This document shows, piece by piece, positions 1 through 8,010 of a DNA stretch of 64,000 nt. The stretch's first letter is position 1. Each line of letters begins with the position of its first letter. This DNA comes from Alteromonadaceae bacterium (GTDB taxonomy: Bacteria; Pseudomonadota; Gammaproteobacteria; Enterobacterales; Alteromonadaceae), in NCBI GenBank assembly GCA_014872785.1, contig WKFJ01000004.1:124001-188000 (forward strand), written 5' to 3'. The notes beneath the pieces were generated by a model. It was given only the letters and a program-made list of their open reading frames with translations. It had not been told where the DNA came from and made no database searches. The position numbers were made by a program, and so were the translations under genes.

Positions 1-2
1 AG

Positions 3-1199
3 CTACAACAACTGATTACAGAACGAAACGTTAAACACTCTTGGCTAGCTTCTGTCATAGGCGTAAGCGAAAAAAGTCTGACACGTTGGATCAATGGCGC
101 AACTCCGAGCGTTAAGGTCAATAACCTAAAAAAGCTTGCCGAGGCTTTGGATTGCGAGCTTGAGGCCTTAATCCTCTCTACAGAAGCAGAAACCTACTCC
201 AGCGAAAAGAATCGCGACCTACTTGTTAACGAATTACACAACGATAGTTTGCTCTACAATCTGTTGATAAGTAGCAAGCTCAAACTCGCCATCAGTCTCA
301 TTAAATCGACCTTTCACTCTGGTATGCCCAACGCAATTATGGCGAGCTTTTACACTAAATTAGGCTACGCTCATGTCATTCAAAGACAACAAAAAAGCGC
401 CAAGAAGTTCTTTCTCAAAGCACAACAAAAAGCGTTCAATACAGGTAATCAAGAATTGCTTTTCTCAACTGGGCTTGGCTTGGCAATTACTTATTTGTTT
501 GATTTTGACTTCGAAAAGTGTCGCACTACGCTCGATACCTGCGAGCAACTTATTGAGCATTCCGGTAAAGAAAAGGCGCATTTTCACAGTACCAATGCAT
601 TGTATTACCTGAGTACGGGACAGCTTGAATGTGCCGTTAATAGCGCAGACGCTTGCATTCGCGAATGCTCACCGGACTCGCCCGCCATTGAAAAGCAATT
701 ATTCTTATGTACCGGACTGCAACTGAAAGGTGCGGCGATCTTACCCTTAGGTGATGGCAACACTGCGCGTGATTTATGTCGCGAGTCTCTGCAGGTTGCT
801 GAAATGTCGGGTTATTCTCGCTGTATCAACGTTGCCAAATCTTATTTAGCCGCAATAGAAGCCGCAAACGGTCAGATAGAGCTGGCGGAGGTGCTGTCCT
901 CAGAAGCACTGCAATCCACGTCTGATAACGATATATCGATTGCCAGTATTCTGTGTATTCATTTGTACGTGCAAATTAGAAATGGTTGCGAAGATAAACT
1001 ACTGGATTTACTCGAACAACTTGCAACGGTGACGCCTAAGAATTCGTTACCGATGGCATATGCTCATTATTAGCTCTATCGGGCAATGCGTGACAAGGCG
1101 GATACGTTTGCTGCTGAAACACACTTTAAAGAAGCCGAGTCCATTTTAACTTCACTTAATGCAAGCATTTGGCTGAAGCGTTTGCGTGCGACGCGGTAA
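3..1199 (+). pseudogene. HTH (XRE-type) regulator with TPR-like C-terminal region, 5'-partial, interrupted by an in-frame TAG
   Basis: The reading frame is open from the window edge; the start lies outside. The first ~50 codons encode a typical helix-turn-helix of the XRE class (…SVIGVSEKSLTRWINGA…, then LKKLAEALDCEL), so this should bind DNA. The remaining ~300 residues are helical, with repeated A/L/Y spacing like TPR or Rgg/PlcR-type regulators. Translation stops at TAG 1071-1073, but the same frame continues for another 41 codons (LYRAMRDKADTFAAETHFKE…) to TAA 1197-1199, in the same helical style. A single C-to-T change (CAG to TAG) would explain the stop. Either the gene is a fresh pseudogene or the protein is shortened by ~42 residues. 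It converges on the next gene with 30 bp between. Target genes are unknown. Confidence 0.65.
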
Positions 1200-1229
1200 C
1201 CCGCTATTTCATCTTGTTAGTGTTTGTCG

Positions 1230-2387
1230 CTACAGCTCAAAAAACTCTGTGAAGCACTTGTAAAGCTGGGTACCACCTAAAACGCTTGCTGAAGGAAAAT
1301 GTAAGATGGGAATGAGATCACATGGCGCTTTAATTTCACTAACCGCGCGCTCGTTCTCCAACTCATCCACATTCAGTACCCTTGCCATTACACTGTTCTT
1401 TTTGGCAAACACACCGGGCTGAGCAAGATACTCCACAATACCACCGGTGGGTGCGTACATAATTTTGTAATCTTTGAGCATTACCGCGTAACGGGTAATT
1501 TCAACCGGCAGAAAACTGTCTTTAGGAAAGCAATTTTTATAGGTCAAATAGGCTAAAATTCCCTTGGCATCATAGGCACCTGAAGTAAATTCGATAACTT
1601 CTTGAGATCCCATCTCAACCGTAAACGCTTCAATGCCAAAATCCCAATCTCGTTTTGGATACTTCTCTGATAACGCATCCTTAAGCTGCCACCAAGGACA
1701 GAAAGTCGCTTCATCTAGCGCCCCAGCGAAGACATTGGGAATGAGAATGACATTCGGAATATTAAAATACTGTGCCGACTCGCGGGCATACTCAGGTACG
1801 TAAATGTGCCGGCATGAAACCGGTCCATTGTGCAAATCCAATACAATGTCAGCATCAAACGCAAAGCGTTGCAACTTGAGGTTCAATTGCTGAGCTAGCC
1901 CAACTCCCCAAGTTCTCGAGAGCACCTCATCAATACCACTTTTAATGTGAGCGCGAAATTCCGCCTTAATTTCAGCCAGGATTTCATCGGGTTTCACCTT
2001 ATCGATAAAGCGCTGAATCAGCTGCGCATCATAATGGTAAGCTCGGTTCCAATTTTGTCCATTCACCGGATCAAAACGTCCAAGCGTATACTCGCCAGAT
2101 TTTTGATTACTGCCCACCGGATTGCAATTGGGCACAAGGATAATTTCCCCTTTCAGTCGCGCCGTTTTGAGCGCCTGAATAAGCTGATAAATGACAACAT
2201 TGCCCTGCACCTCGGCACCGTGAATGGAACTCTGTACATAAACCTTAGGGCCTGGCGCATGTCCTTTAAAGCGATAAACTGGAACGTTTAAATTTCTACC
2301 AGAGGCATTTTGCGCAACGACTAAATATTCTTTGCTAAAGGTAAGGTGAGGGTTGTCTGTTACCGACAGGGATAATTGTTCTTCCAT
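1230..2387 (-). CDS. Succinylglutamate desuccinylase/aspartoacylase (AstE/AspA, M14-like) family hydrolase
   Basis: 385 aa. The N-terminal part carries SSIHGAEVQGN, matching the H-x-x-E zinc-binding motif of the AstE/aspartoacylase branch of the M14 metallocarboxypeptidases, followed by VPNCNPVGSN and later DLHNG, the likely third zinc ligand. The C-terminal ~80 residues (YAPTGGIVEYLAQPGVFAKK) look like the small beta domain seen in this family. It should hydrolyse an N-acyl amino acid or a similar amide in the cytoplasm; no signal peptide is visible. No other arginine succinyltransferase (ast) gene is near, so the substrate is open. The start ATG at 2387 is five bases after a terminator-like hairpin and has no clear Shine-Dalgarno sequence. 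Confidence 0.75.
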   Translation of the reverse strand: MEEQLSLSVTDNPHLTFSKEYLVVAQNASGRNLNVPVYRFKGHAPGPKVYVQSSIHGAEVQGNVVIYQLIQALKTARLKGEIILVPNCNPVGSNQKSGEYTLGRFDPVNGQNWNRAYHYDAQLIQRFIDKVKPDEILAEIKAEFRAHIKSGIDEVLSRTWGVGLAQQLNLKLQRFAFDADIVLDLHNGPVSCRHIYVPEYARESAQYFNIPNVILIPNVFAGALDEATFCPWWQLKDALSEKYPKRDWDFGIEAFTVEMGSQEVIEFTSGAYDAKGILAYLTYKNCFPKDSFLPVEITRYAVMLKDYKIMYAPTGGIVEYLAQPGVFAKKNSVMARVLNVDELENERAVSEIKAPCDLIPILHFPSASVLGGTQLYKCFTEFFEL

Positions 2388-2391
2388 TCAT

Positions 2392-2417
2392 AAAAAGGGG
2401 CAATCAATGATGCCCCT
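2392..2417 (-). terminator. Rho-independent terminator of the Cache-channel operon
   Basis: On the minus strand a GGGGCA/TGCCCC stem (2416-2411 pairing with 2402-2397) with an 8-base loop is followed by five T. It lies after the channel gene stop (2545) and directly before the start codon of the AstE-like gene (2387), so it may also control that gene. Confidence 0.7.
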
Positions 2418-2544
2418 AGTATTTATTTATTTAATCGAAAAAGCAAAGTTCGATTATGGAAATTAATACATTATCGTTTTCCAAAATGCACTTTCACAAT
2501 GATAAGCGCATCCTACAGACCATGAGTGTTGCTAAAACACCTCA

Positions 2545-4722
2545 TCACCAAAACGCAAATAAGGTGAAGCTGAACAACAGACCGCCCAACACCGGCCAAT
2601 ATAGTAGTTTCGGGATATTGTTGTCCTGGTATTGAATGAGCCTGATGTTAATCCCCCAGCTAAAGAGTATCGAGTTAACGGACACAATCAGAATCATGAT
2701 ATAGGCGACTATAAAGAAATACTCTAAATAAATCAGTTCATTGGCACCGATGTGGGATCTCAATTCAACGTGTGCGAGCAATGCAACGAAGAACAGAGCC
2801 GAGGCTGAGGCCAGCACTTCCAGCGCATTAAAACCCACCAACCCAATGCGACTTTCGTCTTTTGAATTGGTTAACAACACTGCGTACAGCATTAACAATA
2901 CGATAATGACCGGGAATAGATAGGACACAAAGGGGTCAATAAAATTACGGGTGATGGCTATGTTAAAATGCAGCTCAGGCACATGCGTTTTATTAGCCTT
3001 ATCGGTTATCCCCAGATTGGAGTTGAAATCATTAAAGTGATAGTCAAAGAAACTTCGCTCTACTCGCCAACCGGCGATCTCAAAGTCTTTTTCGAGACCT
3101 GGCTTACTACTGGTATTCATGCTGTCATATGACATTAAATCAGGCGTTAAGATAACGTGAGCTTGATAATCTTTAGGCCAAACGCGAAGCCCTAGTAGCT
3201 GCTTATCAAACGGATAAGTTTCATAATCGAAGTGTTCAGGAAGTAGAACGTGAAACTCCCACCCTATGGTTTTGTATTCGGCTGAGTCATTTTCATAGAC
3301 TTGCTTGATAATGGACTCACGGGATTCAGGAAAAACTACGCCTTTTTCTATATCAAAGTCATTGCTGAGCAAGTAACGCTGCCACACATAACCACTGACA
3401 TAAAGATTGTTTTCGCTGTCCATTTTCACAGACTGCACAGCCATGCCAGTAGGTATAAAAATTGGCGGTGGCTTGTGATGTTTTAAGGAGTCTTTGCTGT
3501 AATCTTTAATGAATCCCTTTAGGTCAGCATCGTTGGAAACCACCGTTCTGCCATAAATAGCATCTAAGTCTGTAACTTGCTGCTCCACCCATACATAAAC
3601 AATACCGATAAAGAACGTTGCGGTAACGACAATCGCCGAATACCAAATTCGATTGTGTATTCCTATTTTAATCATTGAGCTGATGAAAACCGCCCAACAA
3701 ATCACACTTAATACGCAAAATAAGGGCAGAATATGGTGGTTTTGCTCAACATAGGACGCGACGCTGTGCACTTCATTTTTTAACTCGTGATGAGCAAAAA
3801 ATTCGCGCTCTATTACCAGAGCGATCAACCAATCTGTGTATTCGATATGGGCAATATCCAGATACGATTTACTCCCGGTCAGCTCATTCGCCACTACATA
3901 AAGGTGCTCACCGTGTTGCTTTGCTTCGTTTACGTCAATCTTGGGAAATACGTCAGAGAAGTGAATTTGCGAATCTATGCGCGAGTTGGGATAAAGCGAA
4001 TGATAGGTTTCGCGCAATTCGCTGTTGAAAATAATGGCATAACCCTCGTCGCCAGTATCAACCTTACTGATAAGGGAGGCAATTTCATCAAGTGCGACAT
4101 TAACTAAGGAATATCCAAGTAATTGTCCGTCTTTTTCAATCGCCTTAGTATAGGGTACCACCCAGGCATTGCTGATTTCATCAAACTGGATGGGCAGCCA
4201 GCCTCCATTTTGTGCTTTGGCACATTTATACCAACTGTCGCCAGTACAATTTCCGTCAGCTTGAATATTGAAATAATCGTAATAAGCGTCAATGCGTTCA
4301 CTGCGATAACCGCTCTCAAAATGCACAGAATAGGGCGCAAAAAGACGCAAGCTGTCAGAAACGGCAAAGGGTTCAAAGGCTGCACCGATGCCAATGAAAC
4401 CGTCGTAGATTGAGCCGATGTTATTAACCTGATGTTGAATAGCGCTGTAGTCACCGGATACACCAACCAGTTTTGCGGTTAACTCATCTGCCACCAACTC
4501 AACTGCACGCATATGCTCATCAATAGTCACTTTGACAATTTCTTTGTTGAGGTGCAGGTAACTTTGGGTTTCTTCGTGTTTGGTTTGTGCCAAACTTTGA
4601 TAAAAATTGAGCAGTAACGCTGTCAAAAAAGTTACGGTCAGAGTAATACCAGTGACAATTGTAAACCAAGTCTGCTTAGCTTTCGGAGTACGGTAGGTGG
4701 CTGGTAATAAATCTTCAGTCAT
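2545..4722 (-). CDS. Pentameric ligand-gated ion channel (Cys-loop/Pro-loop superfamily) with N-terminal Cache sensor domain
   Basis: 725 aa membrane protein. Order: TM ~19-40; periplasmic domain ~45-315 with Cache-like features (YDGFIGIGAAFEPF, SWYKCAKAQNGGW, VPYTKAI, LLGYSLVNVALDEI) and a possible C159-C167 disulfide; a TM hairpin ~330-350 and ~358-380; a second periplasmic domain ~395-590; and four C-terminal TMs (~594-617, ~624-650, ~661-688, ~704-724). The second domain has FHVLLPEHFDYETYPFDKQ, the signature loop of pentameric ligand-gated channels (YPFDxQ at 503-508). M2 (ESRIGLVGFNALEVLASASA) resembles the pore helix of ELIC-like channels. Family knowledge gives a cation or anion channel gated by a periplasmic ligand. 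The Cache domain suggests a second ligand input. It overlaps the upstream binding-protein gene by 8 bp, so the two are surely co-translated. Ion selectivity cannot be read safely. Confidence 0.85.
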   Translation of the reverse strand: MTEDLLPATYRTPKAKQTWFTIVTGITLTVTFLTALLLNFYQSLAQTKHEETQSYLHLNKEIVKVTIDEHMRAVELVADELTAKLVGVSGDYSAIQHQVNNIGSIYDGFIGIGAAFEPFAVSDSLRLFAPYSVHFESGYRSERIDAYYDYFNIQADGNCTGDSWYKCAKAQNGGWLPIQFDEISNAWVVPYTKAIEKDGQLLGYSLVNVALDEIASLISKVDTGDEGYAIIFNSELRETYHSLYPNSRIDSQIHFSDVFPKIDVNEAKQHGEHLYVVANELTGSKSYLDIAHIEYTDWLIALVIEREFFAHHELKNEVHSVASYVEQNHHILPLFCVLSVICWAVFISSMIKIGIHNRIWYSAIVVTATFFIGIVYVWVEQQVTDLDAIYGRTVVSNDADLKGFIKDYSKDSLKHHKPPPIFIPTGMAVQSVKMDSENNLYVSGYVWQRYLLSNDFDIEKGVVFPESRESIIKQVYENDSAEYKTIGWEFHVLLPEHFDYETYPFDKQLLGLRVWPKDYQAHVILTPDLMSYDSMNTSSKPGLEKDFEIAGWRVERSFFDYHFNDFNSNLGITDKANKTHVPELHFNIAITRNFIDPFVSYLFPVIIVLLMLYAVLLTNSKDESRIGLVGFNALEVLASASALFFVALLAHVELRSHIGANELIYLEYFFIVAYIMILIVSVNSILFSWGINIRLIQYQDNNIPKLLYWPVLGGLLFSFTLFAFW

Positions 4723-5887
4723 TGCTCAATCCCACCTTAGTAACGAAACCCTCGCCTCGTTTGTATTGCATTAACCAGACGCGCCGGCTCGCTTGATGCT
4801 GTTCATTGCTGAGTAACACATCCTCGCCTAACCCTATATCTACCCGACCCAAGTCACGCAGGGCGAACTTTATATCATCAGCGCTACTCACCTGTTTGTT
4901 CTGCAATGCCTTATCGAGCAGACTCGCCACAATGTAACCTTCAAAACTGATCTCGTTAATTCTGCCGCTGGGCACGTATTTTTGCATATCAGCCTTAAAC
5001 GCATGCGATAGTGCCAAACCATTACCTAAGTAGGGTACCACCTGCGATACAAATACACGGTTACTGGCAATTTCTAAATTTTCACCCAATGCTGTCGCAC
5101 CGGTGAACGATAAGTTGTAGTAGTGGGCGCCTGGAAACAAATTGTGACTGTAGTTAATAAACTTAGCTGCCGCTGCATAAGCTCCAACGATAATGACCGC
5201 TTTGGGAGACTTGGGCATATCCAACATTTGGATAATTGCCTTGTCTATTTGCAAGGTGTTCCTTGGGTAGCGCGCTACCAACAGCTTATTGGCATGTTTA
5301 AAACCCTTTTCACGGAGTACTGATAAGGCAGCGTCGAATCCAGTATGGCCGTAAGCATCATCTTGTATCAAAAATGCAATTCTGGAAGGCTTTATCCCTG
5401 ACTCCACGACATGATTGATAATGGCTTCGAGTTCTTGGCGATAACTGGCGCGGAAGTTAAAAATGTAGGGATCTGGTGGTGTGTTGCGTAAAATACTGGA
5501 ACCGGTATAGGCGCCAAAGAACACTTTTTGTTGTTCTTGCACATAGGGAGCCGCCACTTTCGCTGTAGGTGTTCCCACATTTCCCACTACCGCAAGCACC
5601 TGATCTTGCTCAACTAACTTTTTCACGTTTTCCAAGGCGCTTCCGGGTTGGTATCCGTCGTCCCGTACGATAAGTTCGTAGTGGTGTTGATTGGCTGCAC
5701 AATTGACTCGTTCAAAATAAGCCAACATACCATCGCGCATAGACTGACCAATATATTGCACCGGACCACTTAGGGCTGTACTCATTCCCAAGCGAATTTT
5801 TGGGGTATCAGTGGTTTCGCACTGAGCATATAACTGACTGCTTAATGAGATGCCACACAGAAGCAGGAATAATCGAGCAAAGGCCAT
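4715..5887 (-). CDS. Periplasmic substrate-binding protein, branched-chain amino acid (LivJ/Peripla_BP_6) type
   Basis: 390 aa. Residues 1-21 form a Sec signal peptide ending LYAQ; the mature protein starts with IRLGMSTALSGPVQYIGQSMRDGM, the classic opening of type I ABC solute-binding proteins, and continues with VVGNVGTPTAKVAAPYVQEQQ and the two-lobe pattern to the C-terminus. Members bind amino acids, urea, amides or small aromatics. No permease or ATPase genes lie near, so it is not the receptor of a local ABC transporter. The stop overlaps the start of the Cache-channel gene by 8 bp. I infer that it presents a ligand to, or senses alongside, the channel; that is not shown by sequence alone. 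Confidence 0.85.
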   Translation of the reverse strand: MAFARLFLLLCGISLSSQLYAQCETTDTPKIRLGMSTALSGPVQYIGQSMRDGMLAYFERVNCAANQHHYELIVRDDGYQPGSALENVKKLVEQDQVLAVVGNVGTPTAKVAAPYVQEQQKVFFGAYTGSSILRNTPPDPYIFNFRASYRQELEAIINHVVESGIKPSRIAFLIQDDAYGHTGFDAALSVLREKGFKHANKLLVARYPRNTLQIDKAIIQMLDMPKSPKAVIIVGAYAAAAKFINYSHNLFPGAHYYNLSFTGATALGENLEIASNRVFVSQVVPYLGNGLALSHAFKADMQKYVPSGRINEISFEGYIVASLLDKALQNKQVSSADDIKFALRDLGRVDIGLGEDVLLSNEQHQASRRVWLMQYKRGEGFVTKVGLSND

Positions 5888-6181
5888 TAAAATCCAGGCA
5901 AACTAGTAAAAAAAGCAAGAATAACCAGTCGTTTATTGCTTGTCTATGAACGCACGACTGTATAGAGCAAAATCCTTATTTACTTGCAGAATTTAAGTAT
6001 GAGCAGAGATAACTTACACATAGGATAGATTTTCTTCTTAGAGCCTGTAGCTCTAGTCTTTACTTTCAGCAAACCTGAACGACGGGTTCAGATTTGGTTA
6101 GCCAAATATTTAGCTAGAGTTCAGTCATTATTCACCGCTGTGTATCCATTATTAACTCATTCTCACACAGGAGTTAAAACG
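5888..6181. promoter_or_regulatory. Divergent intergenic region between binding protein and GlyGly-CTERM gene
   Basis: 294 bp AT-rich stretch between two divergent genes, so it should hold both promoters. It contains a short perfect stem TAGAGC-CTGTA-GCTCTA near 6039-6055 and a good Shine-Dalgarno (CAGGAG) before the ATG at 6182. No clear -35/-10 pair could be picked with confidence. Confidence 0.4.
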
Positions 6182-7006
6182 ATGGTTCGCGTTATTTCAT
6201 TACTAGCAATGGTGTCCTTATCTGTTGCCGCAAACACTAACGATACTGCTCAGAACGCTGCACAATCTGCGGATGCAATTCAGCCTGTAAATCAGATTTG
6301 GACAGCATCGTCATCTGAGCGCTACCAGGGTAAAGAAACAGAAAATATTAAAAAATCTTCAGCGCCAACTCAGTCGCTAAAAAAGGCGGAAAAAAACCTT
6401 AGTAGCGATGCGAGCAGTAACGACAAAACCGATAACACTAACCTGCAACAAATGCCCGCCAAATCGTTTGCAGTTGACGCCAGCCAAGTGGTTCTCGACC
6501 ACGAATATTGGATTTATGACGCAACACTGCGTTTTATTGAAGACTGGGATCACGATGGGTACTTCTATCGCTTCGAATTAGGTTTTGATGTCGATACTGT
6601 TTATAGCCACGGTGACGTATATGCGCGGCTGTATCTGGGGGATGGCCATACCTTCAGGGAATATCACACAACATCGGTATTCCATATTGATACCACCGAT
6701 AGTGACGATAAGTTTTTCGTTGATACCGAATTATTGGCAGGCTTTCCTAGCCATGACTACGACATCATGATTGAGTTATATGACGCCTATAACGACCATT
6801 TGGTAGCTGTTTATGACCATACCAGTGATGGCGATCTGAGTTACAACCCACTTGAAAGTTATGATTACGAAGCCTACGTGGTGCCCTCTACTGGGGGCAC
6901 AGTGACCGTAAGCAGAGAACGCGGTGGCAGCTCGGGTTGGTTAATGTTCGGTCTCGGTTTGCTTAGTTTAGTGATGCGTAATATACGTATTAGCAAATCA
7001 AATTAG
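6182..7006 (+). CDS. Choice-of-anchor H-like secreted protein with GlyGly-CTERM sorting signal
   Basis: 274 aa from ATG 6182, chosen over an upstream ATG (6140) because it follows CAGGAG at proper spacing and opens a signal peptide (VRVISLLAMVSLSVAA). A low-complexity Lys/Ser/Asn linker (~residues 50-95) leads to a beta-rich domain with DHDGYFYRFELGFDVDT, DVYARLYLGDG, YDIMIELYDAY, which I recognise as the domain found in choice-of-anchor H proteins. The C-terminus (GGSSGWLMFGLGLL then basic residues) is a GlyGly-CTERM tripartite signal: Gly/Ser stretch, hydrophobic helix, positive tail. Such proteins are cut by rhombosortase and moved to the cell surface by type II secretion. The substrate or partner is unknown. 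Confidence 0.75.
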   Translation: MVRVISLLAMVSLSVAANTNDTAQNAAQSADAIQPVNQIWTASSSERYQGKETENIKKSSAPTQSLKKAEKNLSSDASSNDKTDNTNLQQMPAKSFAVDASQVVLDHEYWIYDATLRFIEDWDHDGYFYRFELGFDVDTVYSHGDVYARLYLGDGHTFREYHTTSVFHIDTTDSDDKFFVDTELLAGFPSHDYDIMIELYDAYNDHLVAVYDHTSDGDLSYNPLESYDYEAYVVPSTGGTVTVSRERGGSSGWLMFGLGLLSLVMRNIRISKSN

Positions 7007-7067
7007 AGGCTGACAAGCGCATGTAGCCTCTGCTAACCTGCCAATAAATACCTCCATTTATTGGCAG
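7005..7067 (+). other. Two adjacent hairpins between surface-protein and lipoprotein genes
   Basis: First stem AGAGGCT (7005-7011)/AGCCTCT (7025-7031). Second stem is a perfect 12-bp inverted repeat, CTGCCAATAAAT (7038-7049)/ATTTATTGGCAG (7056-7067), 6-base loop, ending five bases before the ATG of the lipoprotein. Neither has a T tract. The second covers the place where a ribosome-binding site would be, so it may control translation rather than end transcription. Confidence 0.55.
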
Positions 7068-7071
7068 AAAC

Positions 7072-7521
7072 ATGCGTTTGATTAGCAAAATTAGCCTGTT
7101 CTTACTATGTCTGAGCCTTGCGGCTTGCACTACCAATAGTCGACAACAACAAATCGTCAATCAACAGTTTCTCACTGATATCAAAGAAAACGACAGTAAG
7201 CTGTTCGTCTTTATCGTGAATTTTTTACAAGAACGTCCTACCCGCAACCAGCAACTGGGTCTAAGCGGTCAAGGAGGACAAGGCAGAGGTGGTGAAGGCC
7301 GTGGTCAATCAAGAGGTAGTGCCCGAAGCTTGCAAGATTTGGATGAAAAGCTGGAAAAAAGCGCGATTAATGCACTGGAGTCAAAGCTAGAACTGACTGG
7401 TTATTGCCGCGAGGGTTACTTTATCCTGAGTAATTACATGGAGCGCGGTAACATTGAAATTCGCGGTGAATGCAAAGAGAGCGCAACCGATGCCGATCGC
7501 AAGCTATTTAGCAACGCCTGA
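7072..7521 (+). CDS. Small lipoprotein with Gly/Gln/Arg-rich linker, function unknown
   Basis: 149 aa. The N-terminus has a lipoprotein signal peptide with lipobox LAAC (Cys ~19), so the mature protein should be lipid-anchored. Asn/Gln-rich residues after the lipobox lead to a helical stretch (FLTDIKENDSKLFVFIVNFLQERP), then a flexible segment of GQGGQGRGGEGRGQSRG repeats (~residues 65-85), then a C-terminal domain with two cysteines (YCREGY, GECKES) that may form a disulfide. No known domain recognised. It lies 65 bp after the GlyGly-CTERM gene and 26 bp before a GNAT gene. No Shine-Dalgarno is visible; the start directly follows a perfect hairpin. Confidence 0.65.
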   Translation: MRLISKISLFLLCLSLAACTTNSRQQQIVNQQFLTDIKENDSKLFVFIVNFLQERPTRNQQLGLSGQGGQGRGGEGRGQSRGSARSLQDLDEKLEKSAINALESKLELTGYCREGYFILSNYMERGNIEIRGECKESATDADRKLFSNA

Positions 7522-7547
7522 CAAACAAGCAATCTTCTAGAGCCCAC

Positions 7548-7997
7548 ATGAAAACAACTTACCGCGATTTCCATTCCGTTGACTTTGATGCTTGTTTAGC
7601 ACTATTTGACTCAAACGTACCAACGTACTTTTCTGAGGTAGAACGACAAGACTTTATCGATTTTTTATTGGATTTACCTGGGCCGTACCTGGTGGTCAAA
7701 GACTCAAAAGGCGAAATCGTCGCTTGTGGCGGGTTCGCTTTTGTACAAGAAAGCCACTCAGCAGATCTGTGTTGGGGAATGGTTGAGCAAACTCACCACA
7801 AACGGGGACTGGGTCTGGCGTTATTGAACGCTCGCCTAGAGCGCATACGGCAACACCCTGCAATTACCCATGTCAACTTAAATACCTGCCAGAAAACGGA
7901 AGCGTTTTTTAAACGCGTAGGTTTTGTTACTCAGCAAGTGACTAAAGACGGTTTCGCGCCGGGTTTACACCGCCACGATATGACACTCAGCCTCTAA
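7548..7997 (+). CDS. GNAT-family N-acetyltransferase
   Basis: 149 aa, about the usual size of a single GNAT domain. The central strand (YLVVKDSKGEIVACGGFAF), the GMVEQTHHKRGLGLALLNARLE acetyl-CoA-binding segment (a variant of the R/Q-x-x-G-x-G/A loop: HHKRGLGLAL) and the terminal FFKRVGFV strand follow the GNAT order. It should transfer an acetyl group from acetyl-CoA to an amine; the acceptor cannot be predicted. It converges on the anti-sigma-like gene with a 4-bp overlap of stop regions under a shared hairpin. Confidence 0.8.
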   Translation: MKTTYRDFHSVDFDACLALFDSNVPTYFSEVERQDFIDFLLDLPGPYLVVKDSKGEIVACGGFAFVQESHSADLCWGMVEQTHHKRGLGLALLNARLERIRQHPAITHVNLNTCQKTEAFFKRVGFVTQQVTKDGFAPGLHRHDMTLSL

Positions 7998-8010
7998 CAC
8001 TGTAGAGGCT
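7989..8010. terminator. Bidirectional hairpin at convergent gene ends
   Basis: Perfect 8-bp stem AGCCTCTA (7989-7996)/TAGAGGCT (8003-8010), 6-base loop, covering the stop codons of both the GNAT and the anti-sigma-like gene. No long T run, so termination strength is uncertain. Its arms match the first hairpin at 7005-7031. Confidence 0.5.

Noticed and set aside
4715..5887. Binding protein as part of a branched-chain amino acid ABC transporter
   Set aside because: No permease or ATPase gene in the flanking 10 kb; the only tightly linked gene encodes the channel.
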